From Methanobacteriaceae archaeon (GTDB lineage: Archaea > Methanobacteriota > Methanobacteria > Methanobacteriales > Methanobacteriaceae): a stretch of DNA of 64,000 bases. The stretch is taken from NCBI GenBank assembly GCA_030656015.1, contig JAUSNX010000009.1, positions 1 to 64,000 on the forward strand, in the 5' to 3' direction. Position numbers and translations under genes: made by a program. Every line of letters starts with the position of its first letter. The first letter of the stretch is position 1. Under the pieces are notes generated by a model, which was not told where the DNA came from, ran no database searches, and was given only the letters and a program-made list of their open reading frames with translations. Positions 27,012 through 39,741 of the stretch are shown here, piece after piece.

Positions 27012-28055
27012 TTAAACCCGTTCATACGATGTAGTTCGTTCTACAGGAACACGGCCAATTGCATTTATAGTTTCTTTCATTTTATTACTGGCTAAATGTT
27101 CTCCATGGGATGCACCAGCAGCTATGGATATTTTATCTTCCATCATGGTACCTCCTAAATCATTGGCCCCACAACATAGTGCTACCTGGGCCATTCTAGT
27201 TCCTATTTTTATCCAGGAAGCTTGAATATTTGGTATATCTCGGCCAAGAATCACTCTTGATATAGCGTGCAATTTTAAATCTTCCATTCCACTGACTCCT
27301 GTAGATTCATTACCCATCTTGTTATTTTCATTTAAGAAAGTCATAGGAACTAATTCAGTGAATCCATTAGTTTTTCGCTGTATATCCCTTAATATTAATA
27401 AGTGATCTATACGATCTTCCCAGGTTTCTACGGTGCCGTACATAATGGTGGATGTGGTGGGAATACCGACTTCATGGGCCTCCGTAATGATTCGTACCCA
27501 TTCTGCCGTTGAAACTTTTTTTGGACAGATTTTGGCCCGGACAGAATCAACCAGAATCTCTGCTGATGCGCCAGTCATGGTGTCCAAACCAGCTGTTTTT
27601 AAAGATTTTAGTGCCTCTTTGGTACTAATTTGGGATGCTTGGGCGGCGTGAAATATTTCTACTGGTGATAAACTATGAAGTTCAATATCATAACTATTTT
27701 TAATAGCCTCAATAATATCACAGTAGTAATTTATATCCATATCTGGCATTATACCACCAAATAAACATATTTCCGTGGCACCAACATCTTTAGCTTCTCC
27801 CACGGATTCTAATATTTCCTCAATGGTCATTTCATATCCAATACTGTTTCTAAAGGAGCAAAAAGCACAATTGATCATGCATTTATCTGTAATGTCTATG
27901 TTTCTATTGACTACATAGGTCACTTCATCCCCTACAATCTCCTGGCGTAGTTTATCAGCCACATCAAAGAGTTGGAATGGATTGGAGTCAATTAAGTTCA
28001 AAGCGTCATTTTTTGTAATCTCACCCGCGAGAGAAAGATCGTATATGTCTTCCAT
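27012..28055 (-). CDS. cofH: FO synthase subunit CofH-type radical SAM enzyme (coenzyme F420)
   Basis: 347 residues. The radical SAM cluster motif is Cys59-x3-Cys63-x2-Cys66 (DKCMINCAFCSFR). The blocks ICLFGGIMPDM, ELHSLSPVEI, GLDTMTGASAEILVD and the end GRVPVERTTSYERV are characteristic of the CofH/MqnC superfamily. CofH joins tyrosine-derived hydroxybenzyl to 5-amino-6-ribitylaminouracil before CofG closes the deazaflavin. CofG is not in the window. Methanogens use F420 as the hydride carrier, so this is expected. A specialised CofH paralogue is possible. The start has a GGAGG site; the leader contains a 15-bp tandem duplication. Confidence 0.8.
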   Translation of the reverse strand: MEDIYDLSLAGEITKNDALNLIDSNPFQLFDVADKLRQEIVGDEVTYVVNRNIDITDKCMINCAFCSFRNSIGYEMTIEEILESVGEAKDVGATEICLFGGIMPDMDINYYCDIIEAIKNSYDIELHSLSPVEIFHAAQASQISTKEALKSLKTAGLDTMTGASAEILVDSVRAKICPKKVSTAEWVRIITEAHEVGIPTTSTIMYGTVETWEDRIDHLLILRDIQRKTNGFTELVPMTFLNENNKMGNESTGVSGMEDLKLHAISRVILGRDIPNIQASWIKIGTRMAQVALCCGANDLGGTMMEDKISIAAGASHGEHLASNKMKETINAIGRVPVERTTSYERV

Positions 28056-28067
28056 TAAAATAAATCC

Positions 28068-28098
28068 TCCTTCTAAATATGATCCTTCTAAATATGAT
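28068..28098. repeat. 15-bp tandem duplication in cofH leader
   Basis: TCCTTCTAAATATGA occurs twice in direct succession immediately upstream of the cofH ribosome-binding site. On the gene's strand it reads as a duplicated AGAAGGA-containing unit, so a second Shine-Dalgarno-like sequence is present. Confidence 0.7.
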
Positions 28099-28151
28099 AA
28101 TTAATATCAACTTAAGGTTAATAAAAACTACTATTTTAAAAATAATAGGAG

Positions 28152-28817
28152 ATGGTTAAAAAGATTTTTAACCCGGATTTTGATCTTATGCCTTTTCATG
28201 AGGATATTAAATCAGATAATGTTCTCTCTAAAATAGTTCCTAAATTGAAAGGTTTAAAAAGGTCCATTACCACTTCTGTTTTTGAAGCCATGGTTTCAAC
28301 TATTATTGAACAGCAGATATCTTTGATTGTTGCCAAAAATAGTGAAAGAAAAATAATCAAAAGATTTGGCAGTAATTTAAATAGAGAAGGACATGTTTAT
28401 TATGCATATCCCACACCTAAACAATTGAATAATGTAAGCGTATCTCAGCTTAAAGAATGCGGCCTAACTTTAAGAAAAACTGAATATATTAAGTCTATAT
28501 CAAAGGACATAGAAACTGGTGTTTTAGATCTTGAAAAATTCAAAGATTATACAGATAACCAGAAAATAATTGATGATCTATGTGAAATAAGAGGAATAGG
28601 CCTTTGGACTGCTGAATTTGTTTTAATTAGAGGATTATCCTGACCAGAAGCATTTCCTGCAGATGATATTGGAATTAGAAGAATTATCTCTCACTTTTAC
28701 GGATGATAAAAAAATAAGCAGTCCTGAAGCAAGAGTAATAGCTGAAAAATGGGTAAAATGGAAAGGTTTGGCCAGTATTATTTGGTAATAGCTAAAATGC
28801 TGGATATTGAACTTTAA
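28152..28817 (+). pseudogene. Decayed AlkA-type DNA glycosylase (HhH-GPD)
   Basis: The first 163 codons read as a DNA-3-methyladenine glycosylase: FEAMVSTIIEQQIS and the helix-hairpin-helix EIRGIGLWTAEFVLIRGLS. An in-frame TGA at 28641-28643 stands where Arg (CGA) is expected. The same frame then continues P-EAFPADDIGIRRIISHFYG with the catalytic Asp. Two later frame changes, near 28703 and near 28778, are needed to read DDKKISSPEARVIAEKW and then LVIAKMLDIEL to the stop at 28817. A product ending at the TGA would lack the catalytic Asp. Three different lesions argue for a true pseudogene rather than one sequencing error. Confidence 0.85.
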
Positions 28818-28970
28818 TTCATATTAAATTGATATTGATTGATTTTTTTATTTTTACATAAAAAGAAATAAGACGGGTTATATATTAAATTAATAATTAG
28901 AAATAATTTATCTATCATTAATCTAGCTATCATGAAAATAAGATTTTTATTTATATTTTAAGGGGATAAT

Positions 28971-31649
<2,679 letters not shown>

Positions 31650-31922
31650 TGAGGTAAATATTTTTGATAAAAATATGTCATTTTAAATTTCATTTTAAAT
31701 TATTTCTTAAAAATTGAAGATTATTTCATTTTTTTCTTATTCTCCATAAAAACAAATAGTATTAAAAATATATTAATATTTAATTTAGTTAATTTTTTAC
31801 AGATTAAAAATTATGCTTTTAGCGTAAATATTAAGATATGATTTATAATAAAAGCATGTAAATCAGGGACCTCCGTTAATATTATATTTAATAAATGCCT
31901 ATGAAACTAACTTGGAGTAGTT

Positions 31923-34553
31923 GTGGGTCGTTTAAATATGAAAAGTTATCAATTATATAAAATTGAGAAATTGAAACCAGGAGATCATCTTTGTTGTATC
32001 TATGAGACTGACAAAGAACATAAATCAATAATTACTCCCTATATACGATTTGGGCTAGAAAATAATGAAAAAGTGTTTTATATTGTAGATTCACGTACAT
32101 CAGAAACTGTTCTCGATTATTTACGTGACGATGGGATTGATGTTAATCCTTATCTGGAAAGTGGACAGTTGGCCATTTTGACCATTAATGAATCTTATAT
32201 GAAAGAAGGAATTTTCGATCCAGATGGCATGATAGATATGCTTTCACAAGAGACCGAAAAAGCTTTAAAAGAGGATTTTGATGCATTGCGGGTGACCGGT
32301 GAGATGTCATGGGCACTTCGAGGGTTACCTGGATCTGAACGTTTGATTGAATATGAGGCGAAATTAAATCAATTTTTTCAGGATAATAAATGTCTGGCCA
32401 TATGCCAATATGATACCCGAGTTTTCGACCCGGAAATACTCATAGATATATTAGAAACTCATCCTATAGCAGTCATTGGAACTGAAATATATGATAATTT
32501 TTATTATGTCCCTGCTGAAGAATTTTTAGCAGGAAAACTTCCTGAAGTAACATTAAAACATTGGAAAAAGAATCTTAAGCAAAGAAAATTATTAGAAATG
32601 GCCTTAAAAGAATCCATTGATACTTTAGAATTAAAGGTTAAAGAAAGAACAGAAGATTTACGAAGGTCTGATAATTATAATCGTAGTCTAATTGAAGTTA
32701 GTATTGATCCTTTAGTTACTATTGGCGCTGATGGAAAAATAACCGACTTAAATAAAGCTGTAGAAATAGTGACTGGTTATAAACGAGAAGAGATAATCGG
32801 AACTGATTTTTCCAGTTATTTTACGGCTCAGGATAAGGCAGAAGAGGGATACAAACGTGTATTCCATAAGGGCTGGGTAAAGAATTACCCTTTAGAAATT
32901 CAACATAAAGACGGACATATTACACCGGTTATGTACAATGCATCAGTATTCCATGACGAAAAAGGTAATATTATGGGCGTTTTTGCGGCTGCCAGAGATA
33001 TAACTGAGCTTAAAAAAATAGAAGACACATTAAAAGAAAGTGAGCAGAAATATCGTACTATTATTGAAACTGCACAAGAAGGAATATGGATCATTGATGA
33101 AAACGCTAATACCCGTTATGTTAACCTTAGTATGGCTGAAATGTTAGGGTATATTGTTGAAGAAATGTTAGGTAAATCTCTTTTTGATTTTATGGATGAT
33201 ACTGCAAAAATCGATGCTCAGGCAAAAATGGAAAGACGCAGAAAAGGCTTAAAAGAAATCCATGATTTCCGTTTCCGGAATAAGAACGGTTTTGACGTGT
33301 GGATTATGGTTTCTACTAATCCACTTTTCGATAAGGAGGGTGTTTTTAAAGGGGCTTTAGGAATGATGAGTGATATTACTACTCGAAAAATGGCTGAAGA
33401 AGAAATTAAAAGTCAAATAAAACTCACCAATTCTATTAATGAAGTGTTACAAGATTCCATAAAAGCTGAAAATGACAAAGAAGTTGCAATTATATTTCTA
33501 AGTGTTGCTGAAAAACTTACCAATAGTAAATTTGGCTTCATTAAAGAAATTAATGAAAAAGGCACAACAGATACTCTAGCCATAAGCGATCCCGGATGGG
33601 ATAAATGCAACATTCCTCAATCTGAAGCAATTAATCTGCTGAGTAATGTGGAGATTATTAGTTACTGGGGAAGAGTTTTAAAGCAGGGAAAACCTATAAT
33701 AGTGAATAATCCAGAATATGGCCCTGATAGTATGGGAGTTCCTGAAGGAAACCCTCCCATAAATTCTTTTTTAGGAATCCCTTTAAAGCGTGGAGATAAA
33801 ACAATAGGTATTATAGCATTAGCCAACAAGGAAGAGGGATATGGAAATGTTGATCAGAAAAAAATTGAAACTCTTGCTGTGGCATTTATAGAAGCACTGT
33901 ATGGAAAACGCGCAGAAGATCATTTAAAAAGTTCATTAAAAGAAAAAGAAATGTTATTAAAAGAGATTCACCACCGTGTAAAAAACAATTTGGCTGTTAT
34001 TTCTAGTCTTCTGAACTTACAATCGGAATATATTAAAAATAAGGATGATTTGGAGTTATTTAGAGAAAGTCAAACCAGAGCAAAATCTATGGCTCTTATC
34101 CACGAGAGATTATATAACTCAGCTGACCTTAAGAGTATAGACTTCGGTGAATATATAAATAAATTAGTTAATGATTTATTCCAGACTTATAACCTGGATT
34201 CTAGTCTCATAAAACTTAATATGGATATAGAAAGCATTTTACTTGACATTAACATTTCTATTCCTTTAGGTTTAATAGTAAATGAACTGGTATCAAATTG
34301 TATGAAATATGCATTCCCTGATGGACGAGAAGGTACTATAAATATTAAACTGAAGTCAAATAATGGAAAAAATATATTAATTGTGAGTGATAATGGAATT
34401 GGTTTATCCTCTGATATTGACTTTAAAGATACTGATTCTTTAGGCCTTCAATTAATTAATAGTCTAACTTATCAAATAGATGCAGAAATAGAACTTGATA
34501 TAAGTCATGGAACGGAATTTAAAATAATATTTAATGAATTAGAGTATAAATAA
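31923..34553 (+). CDS. MEDS-PAS-PAS-GAF sensor histidine kinase
   Basis: 876 residues from GTG 31923 with GGAG upstream; ATG 31938 is an alternative. Residues about 8-205 form a MEDS (methanogen/methylotroph, DcmR sensory) domain: [13 protein letters not shown], then [10 protein letters not shown] coiled coil (210-245) leads to two PAS domains (about 245-365 and 370-490) and a GAF domain (about 500-670: [23 protein letters not shown]). The kinase core is intact: [57 protein letters not shown]. The MEDS domain is thought to bind a small organic ligand. It is soluble. No receiver partner is adjacent. Confidence 0.88.
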   Translation: MGRLNMKSYQLYKIEKLKPGDHLCCIYETDKEHKSIITPYIRFGLENNEKVFYIVDSRTSETVLDYLRDDGIDVNPYLESGQLAILTINESYMKEGIFDPDGMIDMLSQETEKALKEDFDALRVTGEMSWALRGLPGSERLIEYEAKLNQFFQDNKCLAICQYDTRVFDPEILIDILETHPIAVIGTEIYDNFYYVPAEEFLAGKLPEVTLKHWKKNLKQRKLLEMALKESIDTLELKVKERTEDLRRSDNYNRSLIEVSIDPLVTIGADGKITDLNKAVEIVTGYKREEIIGTDFSSYFTAQDKAEEGYKRVFHKGWVKNYPLEIQHKDGHITPVMYNASVFHDEKGNIMGVFAAARDITELKKIEDTLKESEQKYRTIIETAQEGIWIIDENANTRYVNLSMAEMLGYIVEEMLGKSLFDFMDDTAKIDAQAKMERRRKGLKEIHDFRFRNKNGFDVWIMVSTNPLFDKEGVFKGALGMMSDITTRKMAEEEIKSQIKLTNSINEVLQDSIKAENDKEVAIIFLSVAEKLTNSKFGFIKEINEKGTTDTLAISDPGWDKCNIPQSEAINLLSNVEIISYWGRVLKQGKPIIVNNPEYGPDSMGVPEGNPPINSFLGIPLKRGDKTIGIIALANKEEGYGNVDQKKIETLAVAFIEALYGKRAEDHLKSSLKEKEMLLKEIHHRVKNNLAVISSLLNLQSEYIKNKDDLELFRESQTRAKSMALIHERLYNSADLKSIDFGEYINKLVNDLFQTYNLDSSLIKLNMDIESILLDINISIPLGLIVNELVSNCMKYAFPDGREGTINIKLKSNNGKNILIVSDNGIGLSSDIDFKDTDSLGLQLINSLTYQIDAEIELDISHGTEFKIIFNELEYK

Positions 34554-34766
34554 TATAAAATAGAGTCTATTTTTTTCTTTTATAACTTTTATAAAATTAA
34601 TTATCTTTCACTATGAATTTTCTTATAACTCTTATGACAATAATCAGATAAAACTTCATTTTGATTCATAAAATACATGATGGATTGAAAATCATATAAA
34701 AATTTTTAAATCTAATAATCCATAGATTATAACATATTATAAATTATAAAATTGGAGATTTTTATC

Positions 34767-35291
34767 ATGACCGAATCAAAAAACGTTTTAATAGGTATCA
34801 TATCGATAATAATGGGTTTAATTGTTATTATATTCCCTTTAATTAGTGTTTTTACTCTAAGTCATATTGCTGGCGTTGGACTAATATTCTTAGGAATCTG
34901 GTTTATAATACAAAGTTTTAAATCAGAGAGCTTAGCTATTGGTACAGTAAATATAATTATAGCTATTTTTTCTATAATGTTAGGACTAATATTTATTGCA
35001 GATATTAAAACATTTCAATTATTCATATTCCTAGCAGTTTATTTAGTTGGATTTTTATTAGCATTGGCCGGAATATCCTCTTTATTATCTGGTGAAGGAG
35101 TTAAAGGAAAAGTTATTGGAGCAATAGGAATTATCATAGGCATATTGTTTGTAATAATGGGTGCCTTCATGGGCAATACCTTTGTATCTGCTGCTTTAAT
35201 TGGTGGATTCTTAATTCTTGCAGGGATAATGGAGGTTTTTGATTTATTTGGTGATAATGAAAATAGAGAAATTCCAGAAAAAATTGATTAA
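34767..35291 (+). CDS. DUF308/HdeD-like membrane protein
   Basis: 174 residues from ATG 34767; the TTG at 34752 overlaps the TTGGAG ribosome-binding site and is rejected as start. It has six membrane helices in three pairs with Gly/Ile-rich repeats (IGIISIIMGLIVIIFP, GIIIGILFVIMGAF) and a charged C-terminal tail (NENREIPEKID). This is the DUF308/HdeD pattern. In enterobacteria HdeD is linked to acid stress; the archaeal role is unknown. Confidence 0.75.
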   Translation: MTESKNVLIGIISIIMGLIVIIFPLISVFTLSHIAGVGLIFLGIWFIIQSFKSESLAIGTVNIIIAIFSIMLGLIFIADIKTFQLFIFLAVYLVGFLLALAGISSLLSGEGVKGKVIGAIGIIIGILFVIMGAFMGNTFVSAALIGGFLILAGIMEVFDLFGDNENREIPEKID

Positions 35292-35397
35292 TCTAAAAAG
35301 ATTAATCTAAAAAATTGATTAAAAATAATATTATTTCTTTAAATTTTAGAAGATTATTACTTCTTGGGATTAAATTTAAAATAAAGTTAAAATTAAG

Positions 35398-35796
35398 TTA
35401 TAAATATTTCTTTTTTATATTTTCGAACTCTTCTTCACTGATTGCTCCAGAATCCAGTAATTCTTTGGCCTTTTTAATTTCATCCATAGGACTTAAAGTT
35501 TCAGTTTTACCCTGTTTTTCAAGGCGACTTTCGGTCAGTTTATCTCTTAATACTGTGACAAAATCGTCTCCCTCAGTTTTTTTAACCCTTTCAACTTCAA
35601 TTTTCATTCCAGAAGTAGATATTTCAAGATCTCCAAAAACCAAACCTTTTTTAAATTCAATCCCAGTTATATCTTCATATTCCACAAACTGCTCGCCTTT
35701 ATTCCTTCCAATTAGCCTGCCAGTTTTTTTAAGACTTAAACCATCTTTTTCCAATGTTAATTCAATTTTATTTCCTTCATGATGTCCAACTACCAT
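35398..35796 (-). CDS. SHOCT-domain protein
   Basis: 132 residues from the ATG of MVVGHHEG, because AAAGGTGATA sits at the right distance; an in-frame start at 35817 would include that site. The first 95 residues are a beta-rich, PH-like region (KIELTLEKDGLSLKK, EQFVEYEDITGIEFKKG). The C-terminus is a SHOCT module (MDEIKKAKELLDSGAISEEEFENIKKK), which often mediates oligomerisation or recruitment to the membrane. Function unknown. Confidence 0.7.
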   Translation of the reverse strand: MVVGHHEGNKIELTLEKDGLSLKKTGRLIGRNKGEQFVEYEDITGIEFKKGLVFGDLEISTSGMKIEVERVKKTEGDDFVTVLRDKLTESRLEKQGKTETLSPMDEIKKAKELLDSGAISEEEFENIKKKYL

Positions 35797-35943
35797 TTTA
35801 TCACCTTTGAAAATCAAATTACCTCTTTTTTATGGCCTAAATACACTTGAATTGAATAAATAATATGATTATTAAATAATAGATTAATTAAATTGAATTA
35901 TCACTAATTGAATATCACAATGATTAAAAATTAAAAAATGTAT

Positions 35944-36168
35944 TTATTCAAATATTAAATTATACTCGGTTTCAGTAATAACTCCTTTATCTTTTAAGAG
36001 TTTAGCTAATTTTACTAATTTTTCAGAGCTATCTGTTGTAACTACAGTTTCAGAACTTTCAGTTGGTTCCTGTTCTTGTTTTGAATTTTGCATTTCATTC
36101 ACAGCATTCATTCTTCTCCTAGTTCTTCGTCTAGCTCCTCCGCGCCCCAATGGTCCTAAATCAGGCAT
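35944..36168 (-). CDS. Small protein with basic N-terminus and SHOCT-like C-terminus
   Basis: 74 residues with a GGAGGGG site. The N-terminus is Gly/Arg-rich (GPLGRGGARRRTRRRMN), the middle is acidic and Ser/Thr-rich, and the C-terminus (KLVKLAKLLKDKGVITETEYNLIFE) matches a SHOCT helix-turn-helix. It is a neighbour of another SHOCT protein on the same strand, so the two may interact. The bipartite charge suggests nucleic-acid or membrane contact. Confidence 0.65.
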   Translation of the reverse strand: MPDLGPLGRGGARRRTRRRMNAVNEMQNSKQEQEPTESSETVVTTDSSEKLVKLAKLLKDKGVITETEYNLIFE

Positions 36169-36287
36169 ATAATCCCCTCCGTTTTATTATTAATTATTGG
36201 CCTTTATATTACCTATATTTTTCCATATCATTTTTAATTAAATAATTTAATATCTTTTAAAATTAAAATAAGAAATGGAGAAAAAAA

Positions 36288-37281
36288 ATGATTGATGATT
36301 TGAGTATACCACCTTTCCTCAGGCAAATATCTATTTTAGCAATTGTTATCATATTTATCATGGGTTTGAATTTTACTGCACCTATTTTAGCACCTATTTT
36401 GCTTTCCATATTCCTCGCAGTAATTATAGTGCCCTTTTTAATGTGGCTTAACAAAAAAGGTGTGCCTTATAATATTGCACATTTAATAACTATTATAGGG
36501 ATTATTGTACTGGGATTATTTATCATAGGCTTATTTTATGTTACCATAATCCAATTGAAAGGGCAACTACCCAATCTTTCAATAAATTCGTCGTCAATTC
36601 TAGCAGGAGAGGCCAATACTGTCATTCAGAGTATTACATCGACTTTAGCATCCAGTGGAGTAAGTAACTTAGCAAATATTATTGAGAATGGTTTTTTTGT
36701 ACTTTTAGCAACTGTATTTTTAGTATATGAAACTCCAAAAATGAAAGAGAGACTTATAAAAGCTTTGGGAAAGGGTAATCCCAAATTAGATCGTATTCTT
36801 ATTTTAATCCATGAATTTATTCAGTATTTTGTAATAAGAATTAGAGTTAATTTGTTTGCAGCAGTTGGAATAACTATTATTCTTTTTATTCCTTTTGGAC
36901 CTGATTTTGCCATATTGTGGGGGGCTTTTAACATTTATTCTTGGATTTATTCCATATATAGGTATTATACTCGCAACCATACTCCCTGCATTAATGGCCT
37001 GGGCCAAATATGGACTAGAAGGTGCTTTGGCAGTTGTAGTGCTATTTGCTATTATCAATACCATTGCTGAAAGTTTTATTTTCCCTCGACAGACCAGCAA
37101 AGGACTTCAACTTTCCATGTACGTAGTTTTCGTCTCACTATTCCTTTGGGGATGGATTTTAGGGCCTATAGGAGTATTTTTAGCTGTTCCCCTAACTATT
37201 GTTGTAGTGAAATACCTGGAAAACTTTGAGGAAACTCGTTGGTTAGCTTTTATGATGAAAAGTGGTGAAGACAATAATTAG
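36288..37281 (+). pseudogene. AI-2E/PerM-family transporter, split by a frameshift
   Basis: The first frame (36288 onward) gives about 210 family-like residues (SIFLAVIIVPFLMWLNKKGVPY, VFLVYETPKMKERL, GPDFAILWG). The family then continues in another frame (GLLTFILGFIPYIGIILATI, GPIGVFLAVPLTIVVVKYLE) to 37281. The switch is in a run of six G at 36919-36924; five G would restore one 330-residue, eight-helix permease. The rest shows no decay, so a sequencing error or a phase-variable tract is as likely as true inactivation. The substrate of archaeal members is unknown. Confidence 0.8.
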
Positions 37282-37317
37282 ACTGAAAAGAAATTTTTAC
37301 AAACTAATAGGTAAACT

Positions 37318-38550
37318 ATGAATAAATCTAAATCCAATAAAATAAAGCCGCGTAGAGCTGCCTTTAAAATTACATTAATTTATTTTATAGTCAGTATTAT
37401 CTGGATAATAAGTTCAGACCAATTATTAAGTTTATTGGTTACCAATAATCATCTTTCAATAATTTTTGCCAGTGCAAAAGGAACTGTTTTCATAATTCTT
37501 ACTTCAATTTTGATTTATTTTTTAGTATTTCGTAATTTAGATTCTATTAAAGAAAGTGAAGAGAGATTTTTTAAAGCTTTTAGTACTAATCCCATAGCTA
37601 TTATTCTTACAGAAGAAGATGGAAAAATTATAGATGCTAATGAAAGTTATTTAGAATTAACTGGCTTTAAAAAGGAAGAAGTCCTGGGTGTAAGTTCTAC
37701 TAAATTAGGCATAACTAGTGAAAAAGTAAGAAATATTTTAATTAAAGAATTTAAGGAAGAGGGAGAAATTAAAGATTTAGAAGCTGAAATAAACATTAAA
37801 TCTGGTGAAAAGCGTGTTGTGTTGATTACCACTGAGTCAATGCCTATTGAAGGTAAAAACAGAAATATTAATTATTTATATGATGTTACTGAGCGAAAAA
37901 AAGCTGTAAACAAATTAGAATCATCATTAAATGAAAAAGAGGCCTTACTTCGTGAAGTTCATCATAGAGTGAAAAACAATCTCCAAGTAATCTCTAGTTT
38001 GCTTAATCTACAGTCAAATTATGTAGAAGATGATTTTAAAGATATTTTACTGGTTACTCAAAGTCGAATCAGATCCATGGCCATGATTCACTCTAAAATG
38101 TATAATTCCAATGATTTAACCCATATACACATTAAAAATTATATAGATGGCTTTGTATCAGACCTATTTTACTTATATGATATTGATAAAACAATTATTA
38201 CTCTAAATACTGATATAGAAGATTTAGAAATGGGAATCGATACTGCTATACCCTTGGGATTAATTATAAATGAATTAATTATAAATATTTTAAAACACGC
38301 TTTTCCAAATAATCAAAGAGGAAATATATTAATCAGTCTTAAAGAGGTTGATAAGGAATTTATATTGAAAATTAGTGATAATGGTGTGGGTTTACCAGAG
38401 AATATAATCTTAGATTATTCTGAAAATTTAGGTTTACAATTGGTAAATAATTTAGTAGAACAAATAGAAGGATCAATGGAAATATCCACAATGGATGGAA
38501 CTGAGTTTAAAATTAAGTTTAAAGAGTTAATTTATAAAAAAAGAATATGA
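37318..38550 (+). CDS. Membrane PAS sensor histidine kinase (HisKA_2)
   Basis: 410 residues. Two membrane helices (about 15-37 and 45-68) flank a very short external loop. One PAS domain follows (about 78-195: AFSTNPIAIILTEEDGKIIDANESY). The kinase box is [21 protein letters not shown], then [27 protein letters not shown] and LGLQLVNNL, all intact. It starts 36 bases after the AI-2E-family gene and may be cotranscribed with it. It probably senses a membrane or cytoplasmic signal. No receiver gene adjoins. Confidence 0.86.
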   Translation: MNKSKSNKIKPRRAAFKITLIYFIVSIIWIISSDQLLSLLVTNNHLSIIFASAKGTVFIILTSILIYFLVFRNLDSIKESEERFFKAFSTNPIAIILTEEDGKIIDANESYLELTGFKKEEVLGVSSTKLGITSEKVRNILIKEFKEEGEIKDLEAEINIKSGEKRVVLITTESMPIEGKNRNINYLYDVTERKKAVNKLESSLNEKEALLREVHHRVKNNLQVISSLLNLQSNYVEDDFKDILLVTQSRIRSMAMIHSKMYNSNDLTHIHIKNYIDGFVSDLFYLYDIDKTIITLNTDIEDLEMGIDTAIPLGLIINELIINILKHAFPNNQRGNILISLKEVDKEFILKISDNGVGLPENIILDYSENLGLQLVNNLVEQIEGSMEISTMDGTEFKIKFKELIYKKRI

Positions 38551-38667
38551 GACGTTTATTAATTGATTAACTTATTTTTAAGATATTTTATTTAATAAAT
38601 GTTTAAATAAGTTTATATAATGGTCAGATAATATTAAATAAGGTTTTATTGGTATCGGTGATCCTTT

Positions 38668-39504
38668 TTGAAAGACAAATTAAAGCAACTCCAAGACAAA
38701 TTAAATTTCAAAAAATCAAATAAGTCCAATTTATTAAATAAAAATACTCATAATAATCAAAAATTAACCTGTCCATCAAGTAGTTGTCCATTAATTTCTC
38801 GATGGGGTATCGTAGCTATTATAGCCATTTTTACCATATTTCTAGCTTCTTTTTTTGTTCCATACAACAATATTCACCCCACCACCAATGCAACTAATAC
38901 TACATCCATTATTGTCGCCACTAAAGAAATCTTAGGGAATGATTCTATGGGTGTGGTTACGAAAGAAGGGCCCTATGGAAATCCTAATTCAACAGTGAAA
39001 ATTGCCTACATTCTGGGCCAACACCCCCGTGAATCTCGATCACACAATGCAACTATGGCCAATATACGAGAAAATTCGAACTCTCTGAAAAATTGCTACT
39101 ATCTTTACTACATAAATGTCACCAAAGGTACCTATGATTACTCCCAAGGACGATTGAATGGACAGAAACTGTCTTATAAATACATAGTTCCTGACGTAAA
39201 TAAAAATAATTACAGTCTAGTAATTGATGTACATGCTTCCAATGGCCGTTATATTGATAAATCATTCACCTTTGTTCCATTTAGTGACAGCAAATCATTA
39301 AAAATCGCAAAAAATCTAACAACAAGTCTAAAATGGCTTTATTATTACTCCATGCCCGAACCTAGCAGCCCAGCTTACAGTACTATTCCCATAATTAAAA
39401 ACGGGACCCCCGCCATAATATATGAAGCATATGCCAATCCTAGCAATACCATTAAACAACAAGTAAAGGATTTTATAATGGCTGTGGATCAATTAAAACT
39501 TTGA
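38668..39504 (+). CDS. Membrane-anchored M14-carboxypeptidase-like protein
   Basis: 278 residues from TTG 38668 with GGTGAT upstream. A basic cytoplasmic N-terminus (1-45) precedes one membrane helix (46-65). The external domain has HxxE in GQHPRESRS (His119, Glu122), a third His in VIDVHASNG (His188) and a catalytic-type Glu in AIIYEAYA (Glu252), matching the M14 layout. It is paralogous to 23557-24255, which has a normal signal peptide instead. A role in processing surface peptides, possibly pseudomurein, is inferred only. It stands alone. Confidence 0.6.
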   Translation: MKDKLKQLQDKLNFKKSNKSNLLNKNTHNNQKLTCPSSSCPLISRWGIVAIIAIFTIFLASFFVPYNNIHPTTNATNTTSIIVATKEILGNDSMGVVTKEGPYGNPNSTVKIAYILGQHPRESRSHNATMANIRENSNSLKNCYYLYYINVTKGTYDYSQGRLNGQKLSYKYIVPDVNKNNYSLVIDVHASNGRYIDKSFTFVPFSDSKSLKIAKNLTTSLKWLYYYSMPEPSSPAYSTIPIIKNGTPAIIYEAYANPSNTIKQQVKDFIMAVDQLKL

Positions 39505-39741
39505 TTCTAATGTTTATATGGTACCAGTACTTATTAATCAATTAATAAACCATTATTTTATTAATTCCCATTTCAATTTATTTATTCCAATTTTAAAGGA
39601 TTTTTTATTAAATTTTTTAAAAAAAGATCAAAATTTGCTAAAAATTTATATATCCTAAAATGTATCTTTATATTCTTGATGTAGGAAGTAAAAAATCAAT
39701 GAAAGTATTACTTAATTTTTAAAATAATGGTGGTGAATAAT

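Noticed and set aside
35315-35782. 155-codon plus-strand ORF opposite the SHOCT gene
   Set aside because: The minus-strand frame has a ribosome-binding site and a SHOCT domain; this frame has neither.
36895-37281. Independent 128-residue membrane protein
   Set aside because: It is the continuation of the AI-2E-family transporter after the G-tract frameshift.
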